A DNA stretch of 41,186 nucleotides from Salpingoeca rosetta (taxonomy: Eukaryota; Opisthokonta; Choanoflagellata; Craspedida; Salpingoecidae), in assembly GCF_000188695.1 (NCBI RefSeq), contig NW_004457740.1, positions 2,514,351 through 2,555,536 on the forward strand. Reading direction: 5' to 3'. The notes under the pieces are model-generated. The model ran no database searches. It was not told the origin of the DNA and saw nothing but the letters and a program-made list of their open reading frames with translations. Of this stretch, positions 10,201 through 22,577 are shown one piece after another; the stretch's first letter is position 1, and every line of letters begins with the position of its first letter. A program made the translations under genes and the position numbers.

Positions 10201-13200
10201 CCTCGGCAAGCGTCGTCATGGCATATGACGACTCCAGAAACTCAAGGCCGGTCTTGATGCCGCCGAGAACAGGCCCCACAGGCTCCATCAGAGCCTCCTT
10301 GTAGGCGCGGATGAACTTGTGCAGCGCGCGATGCGTCTTGGCGGCCGTGTCCTTCATGGCCGCGTAGTTGGTGTCCTTCCAGCGGATCAGCTTGATGAAG
10401 TTGCGCACTTCCTTCTCCAGCTCAATGCGCCGCGTGCGAATGGCTTCCTCCACAGAGGGCACAAACTGCGCAAAGTACTGGCTCAAGTTGAAGAGGACGC
10501 TGTGCAGCGCGCCGATAAACTCGACATACAGCACGCCCACGTGCTTGACGGTGTTGGACAGCACAGCAGCTGCCTCGCTGGCGGCCGTCGCCTGCTCCTC
10601 CGTCAGGTCGACCTGCCCGAGCCGCCTCGCCTCGTCCTCGTCCGTGTAGTACCGCTTCTCCTCCTGCGTCTTGTTCTTCTTCTCCGCCTTCTCGCGCTTG
10701 CGCTTGGCCTCCATGATGGCGGCGTACGGCCCCGCAGAGGCGCTGCCGTGCGCACATGCGGCCTCATACGTCACGCCATACTCTTCCTCCGCAGACACGC
10801 GCGCCGCCTGCAGCTGTCCGGCAAATGCCCACAGCAGATCAAGCCGCTGCATGTACTCGCCCAGGGTACAGCTGTCGGACATGAAGGCATGGAGCGTCTG
10901 GCGCACGCTCGCCACGTGCTCCGCGCACTCCTCTCGAACAGCACCCACCGTGCGGGCAGCCGTCGAAGCAAACGTGGCAGCGCCGCTGTCGCCTTCAGAG
11001 CCGCCGCCGCCGCCGCTGCTGTGCTTGCTGTCATCTGACTCAGTGTTGGCGCCGCGAACCAGTGTGTTGATGTCCTCGCCGGCACGCACGCGGTGGTGGG
11101 CGCGCACGCATGCCATGAGGCCTGCTGGCAAGCTGGACAGGGTGCCATACAGGCCAAACCAGCGGGAGGCGGCAATGTCGGCAAACTCCTGCCAGATGCC
11201 CGGAAGCAGGCGCGGCCAGTACCGCAGCTCGAGCTTGCGCCAGCGAATTACCAGCGCAGAGATCTCGTCCAGCTCGGCACGCAGCGAAACCTGCTTGCTG
11301 GCCACCTGCTCCCAGTCAACGGCGCGCCGCAGAATCAGGTCAAGCCCCGTCAGTACTTTCGGCAAGGGCACGGAGAGGGAGAACTCCAGGATGCGCAGGG
11401 AGAGTGCTTGCAGCTGCAGCAGCACGGCATGCTCCGGCCACTCCTCAAGCAGCGCCTGCAGCCGCGCCAGGAACTGCGCCAGCACGGGGCGCACCATGCG
11501 CGCCTCGCTCGGGTGCGGGTGGCGATAAAAGTCGTACGTGTCCGGCATGCTGTGGGTACCGCGAACGCTGTCGCCGAGCGGGTCCACGCTGGCCTCGTCC
11601 CCGGCGCCTGTGCCCGTGCCGAATCGAGACAGCTTGTGCGCCACTTGGATCGTGTGCAGCGGCCACAGCACAGCATCCGCATCGCCGGCAACGTGCTCGT
11701 TGTGAGCAGAGACAGCGACGGCAATGGCGTGCTGGGTCTGCAGCATTTCGAGCTGGTCGCTTGCGTCCACGTCAAGGGCGCGGACCCGCTCTGCCCGCCG
11801 CGCAGCCAGCTCCTGCTTCATGGTCTTGTCAGACTTGAGCCGCTGCGACTTGAGCAGGGACGTGCTCATATCCACGGTGATGTCGTACAGGTGGCCAAGG
11901 TGGAAGGCCTGCTTGTGCGCGTGCACCGCCTCTCGCATCAGCTCCACGTCCACAACGGCAAGAGAGTCCTTTGCAACGGCAGCCACGGCGTCTTTGTTCT
12001 CGCCGTCCCCATCACCGTCGCCATCCTCACCTTCAGCGTCAGCGTCAACGCCCGTGTCGCGCAGGCTCGCCTCGCGGCCGTCCAGCGCGTCCAAGGCGAC
12101 GTCGTCGAGGTCTGCATACTCCTTGAAGTATGTGGGGAACATGCGCTGCAGCTCGCGCTCCGCCTGCTCTTCGCTCGACAGAATCTCGTGCGTCTTTGCG
12201 CGGTACTTGAACAGCTGCTCCTTCTCTGCCTGCTCCTCCTGTCGCCGCTTCATCGCCGCAGTCCACCGCGTACACACCACGTTGAGCACGCGCAGGAAGC
12301 CGTCCATCGAGCTGCTTGGGGCCGCCAGCGCCAGCGTGTCCGATGTGAGCGGGTGAACGCTGCGCGCGGCCGTGCCCCACGCGGTGGCCAGTGCGTTGCG
12401 GTGCAGCACAAGCGCCGCCCGCAGCAAGGTGCGCTCCATGCGCGCGCGGGGCTGTGGACGGGTGGCAGGCACGAGGCGCGACATGCTGGCCACGTCAAGC
12501 AGCGAGTACAGCGTCTCTGCGACGCGTGGGTGGGAGGGGAGGCGCGTCAAGTCGTGCAAGACGCCTGTCACGCGATGCACGGGCGCAATTTCCCCGGCAG
12601 CAGCAGCGCGGGCACACACCACGTCGTGGCGCAGCGCAGTCAGGCCATGCAGCACCATGTACAGTGCACAGCACACGGGCTGTACCACATCTGGGAAGCC
12701 GCTGTACTCCACGCGCAGGCGGCGTGCCAGCTGCGACAGCATCACCCGCCAGTGCTCCACCTCCTGCACGGCCTGCACCGATGCGGAGGCGGACGCGCCG
12801 CGCTTCTTGAAAGCTGCCGGCGATGTAGCCAGCTGGGCCAGCTTGGTGCAGAGCGCAAGCAGCTTGCCGCCGTGCTCGCTCGCCTCGTACAGTGCCGTGA
12901 GCTCGTCAAACAGGTTGGCAAATGGCTGCTGTGCGGGCCGGTACACCACCTGCTTCAGGCACTCACGCGCGGACGCGAGAACCCGTCGTGTCCAGTCAGA
13001 AGCCTCCTGGCACGCGGCAAAGACAGACGCGTCAGCGCCGTCCGTGAACGCACGCCCAAAGTCCGACTCTGTGGCGAGGCGCGCCTGCAGGAACTGGTGC
13101 ATCCAGCTCAGGTCGGCGAGGCGCAGCACCTGCTTGGTCACCTTATCCACGGAAGAGCGCGGTTTGGCCAGCGCCAGGACGAGGCACCCCAGCTGCACCC

Positions 13201-13232
13201 ACATGCGTGCGGTCTGCACGGACGCATGCACA

Positions 13233-13272
<40 letters not shown>

Positions 13273-16200
13273 AGTCTGCTGTTGCGCAATCGCTTTTTGA
13301 GGCAGAGGCCAGTGGCTGGCTGAGAGAAGCACTGAGGTCATCTGCGATTGGGGTGAGCTGGTGCAGATCCACGCCCGCGCCCTGCGTGGCCTCCCACAGC
13401 AAGAACCGGTATCCCTCGCACAGCTGCGCATCTGCGCGACGCCCCGCTGTGCTGGATGGGGGCACGTGCGTGGTGGTGAGGAATCGCTTCAGCTCCTGCA
13501 GCTGCCACAGCTTGTCCTCGGTGCCGTCCAGGGGAACGGCGCCCATGTTTTTCAGCCACATCATGTGGGCAGTGACACCGGCACGCATCAGGAGCGCGGC
13601 GCCGCGCGCCTCAACCCACTCCTGCTGTTGCTCTGCGCCAGCCTGCGCTTCATCCATCTCCTTCCTCTTCCTGGGCACATGCACGCTGCGGGGCCCGCGG
13701 ACAGCCGTGCCGTCAACACTGGCTTCCTCCATGGCCGCAGCATCGGCCTCCTCTTCCGGCACAGGCACGGCGAGCGCAAACGGCGGGGGCGGTGCGTCGG
13801 GTCCAGGCATGTGCTGGGCCGTGTTGTGGCACAGGGCGTGAAGGGCCTCGCCAAGCGTGAACAGCAGGGATCCACGCAGCAAGCCGCGCAGCCGCTCTTG
13901 CTTTCCATCGTCACCGTCACCCTTGGCATCGCCGTTGGCATTGGTGCTGGTACCAGGATGGGCACTGTTCTCGCTCCCTCTGGCATGCTGGGAAGCGACG
14001 GTGCCAAGCAGCCACAGAAGCTGCTGGGTTTTGGCTGCGAGACTGATGCTGTGCGATGGCCCGCGTTGCTCTTCCAGCCGCGCAGCAAGGTGGTACATGG
14101 CAGTAATGACCTCAGGGTTGCCACTGCTGCCATCACTGCTTGTTGTTGCTTCCTCGCTGCTTGCGGCGTTTGTCAGTGCCCCAACGAGGGCTGGGTTTGC
14201 CTGAAGCGCTGTTGCAAGGTCGGCGAGCGCGCGGTGGGTGTCGTGTGCGTGAATCAAGTCGCCGACAGGCCACAGCTGCGCATCGAAGCAGCGGCGGTAA
14301 ACGGTCGTCGCTGGCGGCTGCGCCTTGTCTGCGATCGCCTGGATCGCACCGGGCACTTCCTCAAGTGCGGAGAGCACCGAGGCCGACGTGGCATCCGCAC
14401 GCGCGCCTGCGTGGCCCAGTGCAGCACCGCGTGCACTGGCATCATCAGCACCGGCATCGTCATTTGCCGAGGCGTCTTGCGTGAGTGCCTGCCGGAAGTG
14501 GCTGTCGAGTGTGCGGTAGATGGCGGGATCCTGCCGGTCCACGCTGGGCAGCGTCGCCAGCGCATCAATGAGCATCTTGCGCTCTTTTGCCGTGATGGCA
14601 AACGCGGCGTCCGTGTCCAGCAAGCTGTGGAGCGCAAAGGTGTGGTCTGTCGTGCGTGCAGCGACCGTATCAACCGCACTGCTCAAGCGCGCAGCCTGCT
14701 GCAGGGCTGCGTGCGTGTCAAAGCAGCGTTTGCTGTGGAATGGCTGGGACAAGAACAGGGTCGCAAACATGCTGTCGCCGTCCACCTCGGTGCTGAGCCC
14801 AAGGCTTGCGTGCATCTTCTCTGCAAGGGAAGCATACGCGCTCGCGTTTAGGGCTTCCGATGCAGGAGAGGTGTCGAGGCAGACGAGAGCACTGGCATCA
14901 CGCAGGCTGTGGTGCAGATCGGCCCATGTGGACGCCACGACCTCCCGGCGAGAGCATCTCAGGAACAGGAGGTCATCCCCATCCTCAGCACCCACCTCCT
15001 GCTTCACCTGCACATTGGACTCCTCCTCGTCTGCACTGGTGTCGCATGCAATGTCCACGTCGCCTGCCTGGGTGACCGCCGCAAACAAGCGCGCACGCAG
15101 CAGCACAGCTTGCATCACGGCCCAAGTCAATTCAGCCGTGCTGATGCTCTTGGCGTCAGCAGTGTTTGAGGCAGCGACATCAGTGTGTGTGCTGTCGGCG
15201 ACCTGGCCTTCGTGGTCCTTGGGAGTGTCGGCCATGAGGGCGCAGAGCACCTCGTGGAAGCGAGTGTCGACGGTGTCCAGCAGCTGCTGCAGGTAGGGCA
15301 CACATGCGTGGCTGAGGCGGCTGCGGTTGAGGTTCTTGCTGGCGTACAAGCGGCACTGCAGCAGCCAAGGCAGCTGGGCCAGACGCAGGTCTCGCAAGGC
15401 AATACCGTTGGACATTTGCAGGAAGATGCGCTGGTTCGCTTGCAGCGCAGACAGCGACGATTGCACAGCCGCAGCGAACGCGGAGCGGGCCAGCGTTGTC
15501 TGAATGCCTTTTGCATCCGCCTGCGACAGTACATGTTGCAGGTATGACAGCCAAGCTGGCCGCACATCCACCAGGCCACCGTCTGTCGTGAACTGCTGCA
15601 GCGGCGTGTTCACCTCGGCGCTGACCGCATTTGCTTTCTGCAGCTCTTGCCGAAGAGCAACGAGGGCAGGGAGAATGACGTGCTCCTTGGCGTTGCTGGA
15701 GAATGGAAATTGTGCCAGGGCCGTCTCCAGAGCTTGCACATCGGCGTGCCCAATCCACGCCGCGAACGCGTTGAGCGCGGCAACCAGCGCTGGGTCTGCT
15801 GTTGCCGTGAGCAACGATGCCAGCGAGGACAGGCGCTTCGCAGACGTGGTTGACTTGCGCATGGCGGACGCATTCAACCACGAGTACTCGGCCACGTGTG
15901 ATTGCGCATGCTGACTTCCTGCACCACTGCCAGCGGCAGCGGTTGCAAGCCAGCGCCTGGTGGCCGGCTGCTGGAAGAACGTGGCAACGACGCGCATGCA
16001 CTGGAACAGCGCGGCATCGCGTACGGTGGCGCTGATCAGGGTGTAATCGGGGGATGCAAAGGGGGACGAGGCTTCCGTCGCTGCTGTTTTTGTTGCATCT
16101 GCTGAGGCGGGTTTGGCGAGATCGCCGCCAGCAAACAGGGCAACCGTGGATGGACTCACGTCGTCATATGTCTGTGCAATGGCAAGCTGTAAGCTCTCGT

Positions 16201-19200
16201 GCAGCGTGGCACCGTGGCGCAGCAAGGCAGCAGCAACGGTGGCGGCGTGCACGTAGTGGGTGACTGCGTAGGTCTTGTAGTGCCCTTTGCCACCAATGTG
16301 CTGTGCAAAAGCAGACAGACGGCGGATGCCTTGCTCGTGGTGCAAGCCCGCAGAGCGCGCCAGCTTCACGTAGTCATCGCTCGTGGCCAAGTCCAAGTGA
16401 CAGCACACCTGAATGCCTCGGTTCCTGACAAGCACCAATTCAACAACGCGATGCAATGGGGGAGGGAGGTAAGCCAGAATACGGGTGAACATCAGTGGCA
16501 GAGCGTGTGAAGGGCTTGGCTTGTGTATGTGTGCGTGTGTGTGTACGCGTGTGTGCGTGTGTGTGTGTGTGCGTGCGTGCAGTGCGTGTGTGCGCGTGCG
16601 CGTGTGTGTGCATTTGGTGCACTGGTGAAGGCTGACAAACTTGCATGCGAACAAACCTCATGGCGGGAGAAAGCTGGCCGTGGCGCGGGTCCATGGTGAG
16701 AATGAGCCTGAAATTTGGATGCGGCTTGATGACGGGGATCTGGCCATCAATCACGCCGCGCTCGCTGACAATGAGCACGCCCTTGGGCTCCAGCAAACCG
16801 TTCAGGCGATCGAGCACGGACGGCGAGCAAAAGTTGACGTTATCAATCAGCAGCCAGTGCCCTTTCATCAATGCCTCCACCAGCAAGCCGTTGCGCCACG
16901 TGAACATGCCTATGCAGCAAGGGAAGAAAGGGAGGGGGAGGGGATATGTGTTGGGATACAATTGGGATGAATCAATGGGGGTTGCGCGAGAGGAAATGTC
17001 ACAGCAAAGCCACGAAGACGCAGAGAACATATCACATACATGCACATGTACATGCGCAAGCAAATGCCGACGGCAGATCGTGCATGCAGGCAAATGTCAA
17101 GGTTGACACAAACACACACATACACACGCACATACAAACGTACACACACACACACGTGCACACACACACACACACGTGCACACACACACACGTGCACACA
17201 CACACACACGCACCTTCTGTGCGATGAGAAACGAGGTCTTGAACGCGGTTGAGGCATTCAATGACGGTGGTGATGCTTTCGTCCAACAGCTCAAGCGCCG
17301 CGTCCACAACACCATCACCGGCTCTTGTGGACCCAGCCGTGGACCGCAGCGTGGCTGCTTCTTGCTGCACCACGTGGAGGAGGCTGCGAACTTGCTCCAC
17401 ATCCACGTTGGTGCCATGGGCCTGGCGCGCCTTCTGCCCAACAAATCCGTTGCGGGCAATCAGGCACCGCCATGAGGAATGCAGACGCGTGAGTGCCTGC
17501 ACGAGCCGCTGCGTGTCGGCGTTGCCGTCAATTGTGGTGTACACCTGCACGACGGCGTCGCAGGCAGCGTGCAGCAGGTTGCGTGCGGAGAGCATGAGCT
17601 CGTTGCGGTGCTGCTCCATGTCCAGCTGCTCAAACCCGCCCAGAAGCTCGAGCGTATCGATGGAGGAGTTCATGGCAAACTCGCACAGCGTGTTGCCTGT
17701 CAGGCTGGCGAGCATGCGCACCATCTGCGTCTTGCCGCAGGCGGCTGGGCCGGAGAGATTCACCATCCACCCCATCTGCAGGCCAACGGCAAGCGCTTCC
17801 AGGCCCGCGTACTGCTGGGGAAGCAAGTCGAAGGTGTCCATGAGTTCGTCAGCGGCCACGGCGCCCGGCGGCAGCATCAGCGCCTGGCGACGGCGCGGAA
17901 GCTTTGCGCGGCCAACAACCACGCAGGCATCGTCAACCATCATCGTTCGTGGATACTCGAACAGCGTGCGGGAGGGAGAGGGCGATGTCCACAGGCTGTT
18001 GGCAGCAGTTTCCTCACCACCAGCAGCGCCATGTCGCTTCTGCTTGTGGCCTGTGTTGCCTTCTGGGGACGGCAGCAAAACAGGATCAAGCAGCTCTGTG
18101 CTGAGAACACAGAGGTGATCGCGCCACTTCTTCGACGCCGCTGCGGCAGCACCGCCCTGGCCAGTCATGATCCCGCTCTCCGGCAGCTGTCCACCGTAGA
18201 TGACGGGCACAAACTGGCGCGGGTCGTAGCTGTCCTCGTGCTGCAGAGCTGTCATGGCCTCGCACCAGCGGAACACGTCACGCAGGTTCACGTCGGTGCC
18301 CTGGGCCTTGGCCAGGGCGCGCTGCTGCCGCCCGCGCACGCTGCTGTTGAAGGTGATCATGGCCTGCAGCACGGGCTCGGGGACGCGCGGGAACCGCGAG
18401 GACACAATCGACAGCATGTCCTCTGGGGACAGCACGTCAACATGCACCTGCGTGAAGCGGTTGAGGAAGGAAAGGGGCAGGCCCTTGCGGCCGCCGCCCT
18501 GGCGCACGGGGTTCTGGCAGGAAAACAGCTTGAAGTTTTGCGGGTCGCACTTGAACGTGCGGTTGAGCTCTGGAATGAACACCTCACCACGGTGATCCAG
18601 GCATGCGTTGAGGCCCTCCAGTACAGACTGCGAGGCCAGGTTGAGCTCGTCAAGTACAACCCAGTCGCCGCGGCGCAGCGCGCGCAGCAGCGGGCCATCG
18701 CGCCACGCAAACTCGCCCGCCTTTCCCTCTACGGGAAGATCAGCACCAAACAGGTCCGACACATCCGTCTGCTCAGAGAGGTTGATGCGCTCGACGTGGT
18801 GTCCCGTGGCGCGTGCAAGCGCAATCACAAGCGACGTCTTACCCACGCCAGGGGAGCCTTCCAGCAGGATGGCCTTGCCAGCTTGCATGGCGCGCAGCAC
18901 GCGGAACATGTTCTGTGCGGTGGTGGGTGCGTTGAGTGTGAAGCTGGTTTCCTCAACCTTGTTGGAGCCGCACTTGATGAAGAACGGCTCCATGCCGAAC
19001 CAGCCCTGCCTTGACAGGGAGCTGGCGTCGTGGTCATCGGCATGAGGACTTTCGTTCGTGTCACCTTCACCAGTTGTCTTGTCACTATCACCATCATCAC
19101 CGTCATCAACATGATCGTGATCACTCGCAGCAGTGTCTCCAGCAGCAGCAGCAGCAGCAGCAGTAGTGTCAGCGGTGTTGGCAGTCTGCCGTGAGGAGAG

Positions 19201-20281
19201 CTTTGGAACGAATGTGCCATCGTCAACGCCCTGGCTACGCACAGCCTCCCGTTCCTCTGGCGACAGATACGAGAGGAGTTGCTCCACGCAGCGCTTCCGG
19301 GCGCCCACGGGGTTTCCAAACCCACCAGCAGAGATGCCAAGCCCGTCAATGTACACGAGGCAGCCGCCGTGCACAAACGCAGCGGCCGGCGACATGGTTT
19401 CGCTGCACGCACGCACAAAGCGCGCCCACGCCAAGTGGTCACGAAGCGAGATGGCGGCGGCAAACCGTTCGTGCTGCTTGAGCCACGTGGGGAACTGGAT
19501 GATGGGCAGCGTAAACCGCTGCAGCTCCGGTGCACGCAGCGCATGCGACACAATTGCTTGCAGATCGTGCTCGTCCGTGACGGCGGCGACCCAAATCTCC
19601 GTGAAGCGGTTGCGAAGTGCGGGTGACAGCTCCTTCTTTCCAAAGTCACCGCCAGGGTTCATGGTGGCCATGATGTGGAACTCGTTGTGCGCGCGGATGT
19701 GTTCGGGGTGCACGCCGCCCTTCTCGGCGAGAAGCAGCTCGCGGCTCGGCTCCAGCACACTGTTCAGGCGCTCGAGCACGGAGTCGTCAGCAAGCGAGAT
19801 CTCATCGATCAACAGCCCGTGACCCGCCTTCATGGCCTGCACCAGCGGGCCATCGCACCACTCAAACAACTTGACCTTCTCTGGCTGCTGCTGTTGCTGT
19901 TGTTGCTTGTGCTTCTTTGTCTTCTTCTGAGGTGAAGGAGCAGCAGAGGAGGGGTTCTGCTGGTCCGCTGCTGTTTCGTTCGTCTCAGCGTCAGCATCAT
20001 TGTGCTGCTCCTGCTGCTTGGCTCGCTTTCCCTTCTTCCTCGAGCGGCGCTTCTTCTTGCTGCTGGCTTGGGCAGATGCCTCCCCTGCTTGTTCGGGGGT
20101 TGTGCTGGGCTTGTCTTCTTGCTGCACGGTTGTCGCTGGTGCTGTCTCGTCCGTGGCTACCGCATCAGATTCAGCGACACCAGCCTTGCGCTTGCCACCT
20201 TTGTTCATCTTCTTGTTCTTCTTCATCATCACCATCACCTCGTCTTTGTCCGTGGCTGTGGACACCTGCTGTTGTTGCTCC

Positions 20282-20344
<63 letters not shown>

Positions 20345-20391
20345 AGTTGTAGTTGTTGTTGTTGTTGCTCCTGTTGTTGTTGTCGTTGTAG

Positions 20392-20489
<98 letters not shown>

Positions 20490-22455
20490 GCTGCTGTTGC
20501 TCCTGCTTCTCCTCCTGCTGTTCCTTATCCTCCTGCTGCTGTTGCGGCTGTTGCGTGGAGGCTGTGGATGCTTGCTCTGAGGCCTGAGCAGCGTTGGTCT
20601 GGGCATCTGACTGGGTTTCCTCGGAAGAGGCCTTGCGTGCGGGCCGCAGACCACCGAGAAAGTCGGATGTCTCTGTGTTCTGATGGCAGTTGATGATGTG
20701 CAGCGGCTGGCCGAGCAGAGTGGTGAGGATCTGGCACACCGTCGTTTTGCCGCAGCCGGTGTCGCCCACCAGCAGCACAGGCTCGTTGACTTGCAGGCAG
20801 CGCTCCACGAGGCAGAAGAGGCGCTTCATGCCACGCGTCCACACCACGTCGCGGAACATGTGCAGCGGGTGGGCCGGGTCATCGCGCGCCTCAGCCAGTG
20901 CAGCCTGTGCGCGGGCAAACAGTGGGCTGTGCGTGCACTCGTACAGAGCGCTCACGTCCACGGTTCGCTTGAGAACACCCTCGATGCACTCGCGCACGAC
21001 TTGCTTCTCGTCGTCCCGACGTACGCGCTCTGCCAGCAGCATGTAGCCATCGTTGGCCAGCACCTGCAAGTCGTCGTAAAAGTCGCGTGTGACCTTGTCG
21101 TCAGCACCGGCTGCCTTGGCGCCCGCAGCGGTGGGCGTTGACAGCTTGGCGCGCTTCAGGTCCGGGTTGGCGGGTGCATCCATGCGCCGTGCACTCTCCA
21201 GCTGCTGCGCGTTGCCAGAGTCAGGCCGCGTGCGCTGGTAGCGCTCTGCCCATCGGAAGAGGTCGCGCAGGGTGATGAAGCCGTCCTTGCCTGCAAACAG
21301 GTTTGTGGCCTGCCTGCGCTTCTGGAGCTGGTGCATGATCTTCACCAGTAGCTTGGCGCGGCTGCTTGGGATGTGCGAGCGCTTGCTGAGAATCTCCTCC
21401 AGCTCCTTGTGCGGGATTTCACTAAAGTGGATCTCAACAAAGCGGTTGCGGAACGCGCGCGAGAGCGCCTTGCGTCCGCCGTACATACCCGGTGGGTTCT
21501 GCGTCGCAAACAGCATGAAGTTTGGGTGCGCGCGCACCGTCTCCTGCGTTTCCGGGATGTACAGCTCGCGGTTGTCGTCGAGCAGGCGGTTCAATGCCTC
21601 CAGCACGTCCGTGGGCGCCAGGTTGAGCTCGTCAAGGACAATCCAGTGGCCCTGTCGCACGGCCTGCACCAGCACGCCCGGCTGGAAGGCAAGCTTCCCG
21701 TGCTCGTCTGCAATGTACGAGCCCAGGTACTCTTGGATATCGGTGTGCTCGTGGTTGTTGATGCGCACGAGCTTGTGGCCGGTCAGCTGCGCCAGGTAGC
21801 TGACCATGCTGGTCTTGCCGCTGCTTGTTGGGCCCTGCAGCAGGATGGGGAACTTGCCCGAGGCAACGACGCGCACGACGTCGCGCAGCTGCTGCTCGAT
21901 GGTTGGCGTGACAATGTAGTTGGCTGGCTGGGTTGGCTCCTGGTCGCCGGTTGGCAGCCAGTACGACCCGTACGAGACGTGGCTGGCGTGCTTTGGGCGC
22001 GGGGGAAGCTGCTCCAGTTGCATGGCCAAGCGCTTCACCTGCTTGTCTCCGCGGTCGCTCTTGAGGAGGGTGGAGTCAATGAGGTGCTTCATCGAGTTGT
22101 ACGAGCGCCGGTTCAGCTGCGCCAGGAAACTCATGCACACGCCCTCGTACACAGCGCGGTGCAGCGGGTACACAGGCGCCAGCGCTCTGGCGTGGATCAG
22201 GGCGCGGCACAGCGTACGCAGGCTAAAGTGGGGTCGCATGTTGGACCCGTCACGGAGGTCTGTCTTGGCAAGCTCGCACGCCCTGCGGTACACGCGCACA
22301 ATCTTGGCAAACAAGGACTGGTCGTCAATGGAGAGCGCAGCAAGATACGCCTCCACAATTGCCGTCAAGTCCTCTTCATCATTGCTCTCGTCCACAAAAA
22401 TCTCCGTGAACCTGTGGAGGGGTGGTTGGTATGAGGACGGGGGGAGTTATGAGGT

Positions 22456-22524
<69 letters not shown>

Positions 22525-22546
22525 GTGTGTGGGCGGGTTGCGCGGA

Positions 22547-22577
<31 letters not shown>

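Noticed and set aside
11093..13273. 726-codon plus-strand open frame
   Set aside because: It is antisense to MDN1 exon 15. The minus strand carries conserved midasin blocks over the same bases.
19917..20693. PolyV/polyL/polyC plus-strand frames
   Set aside because: They are pure by-products of the TTG repeat that codes polyglutamine on the minus strand.
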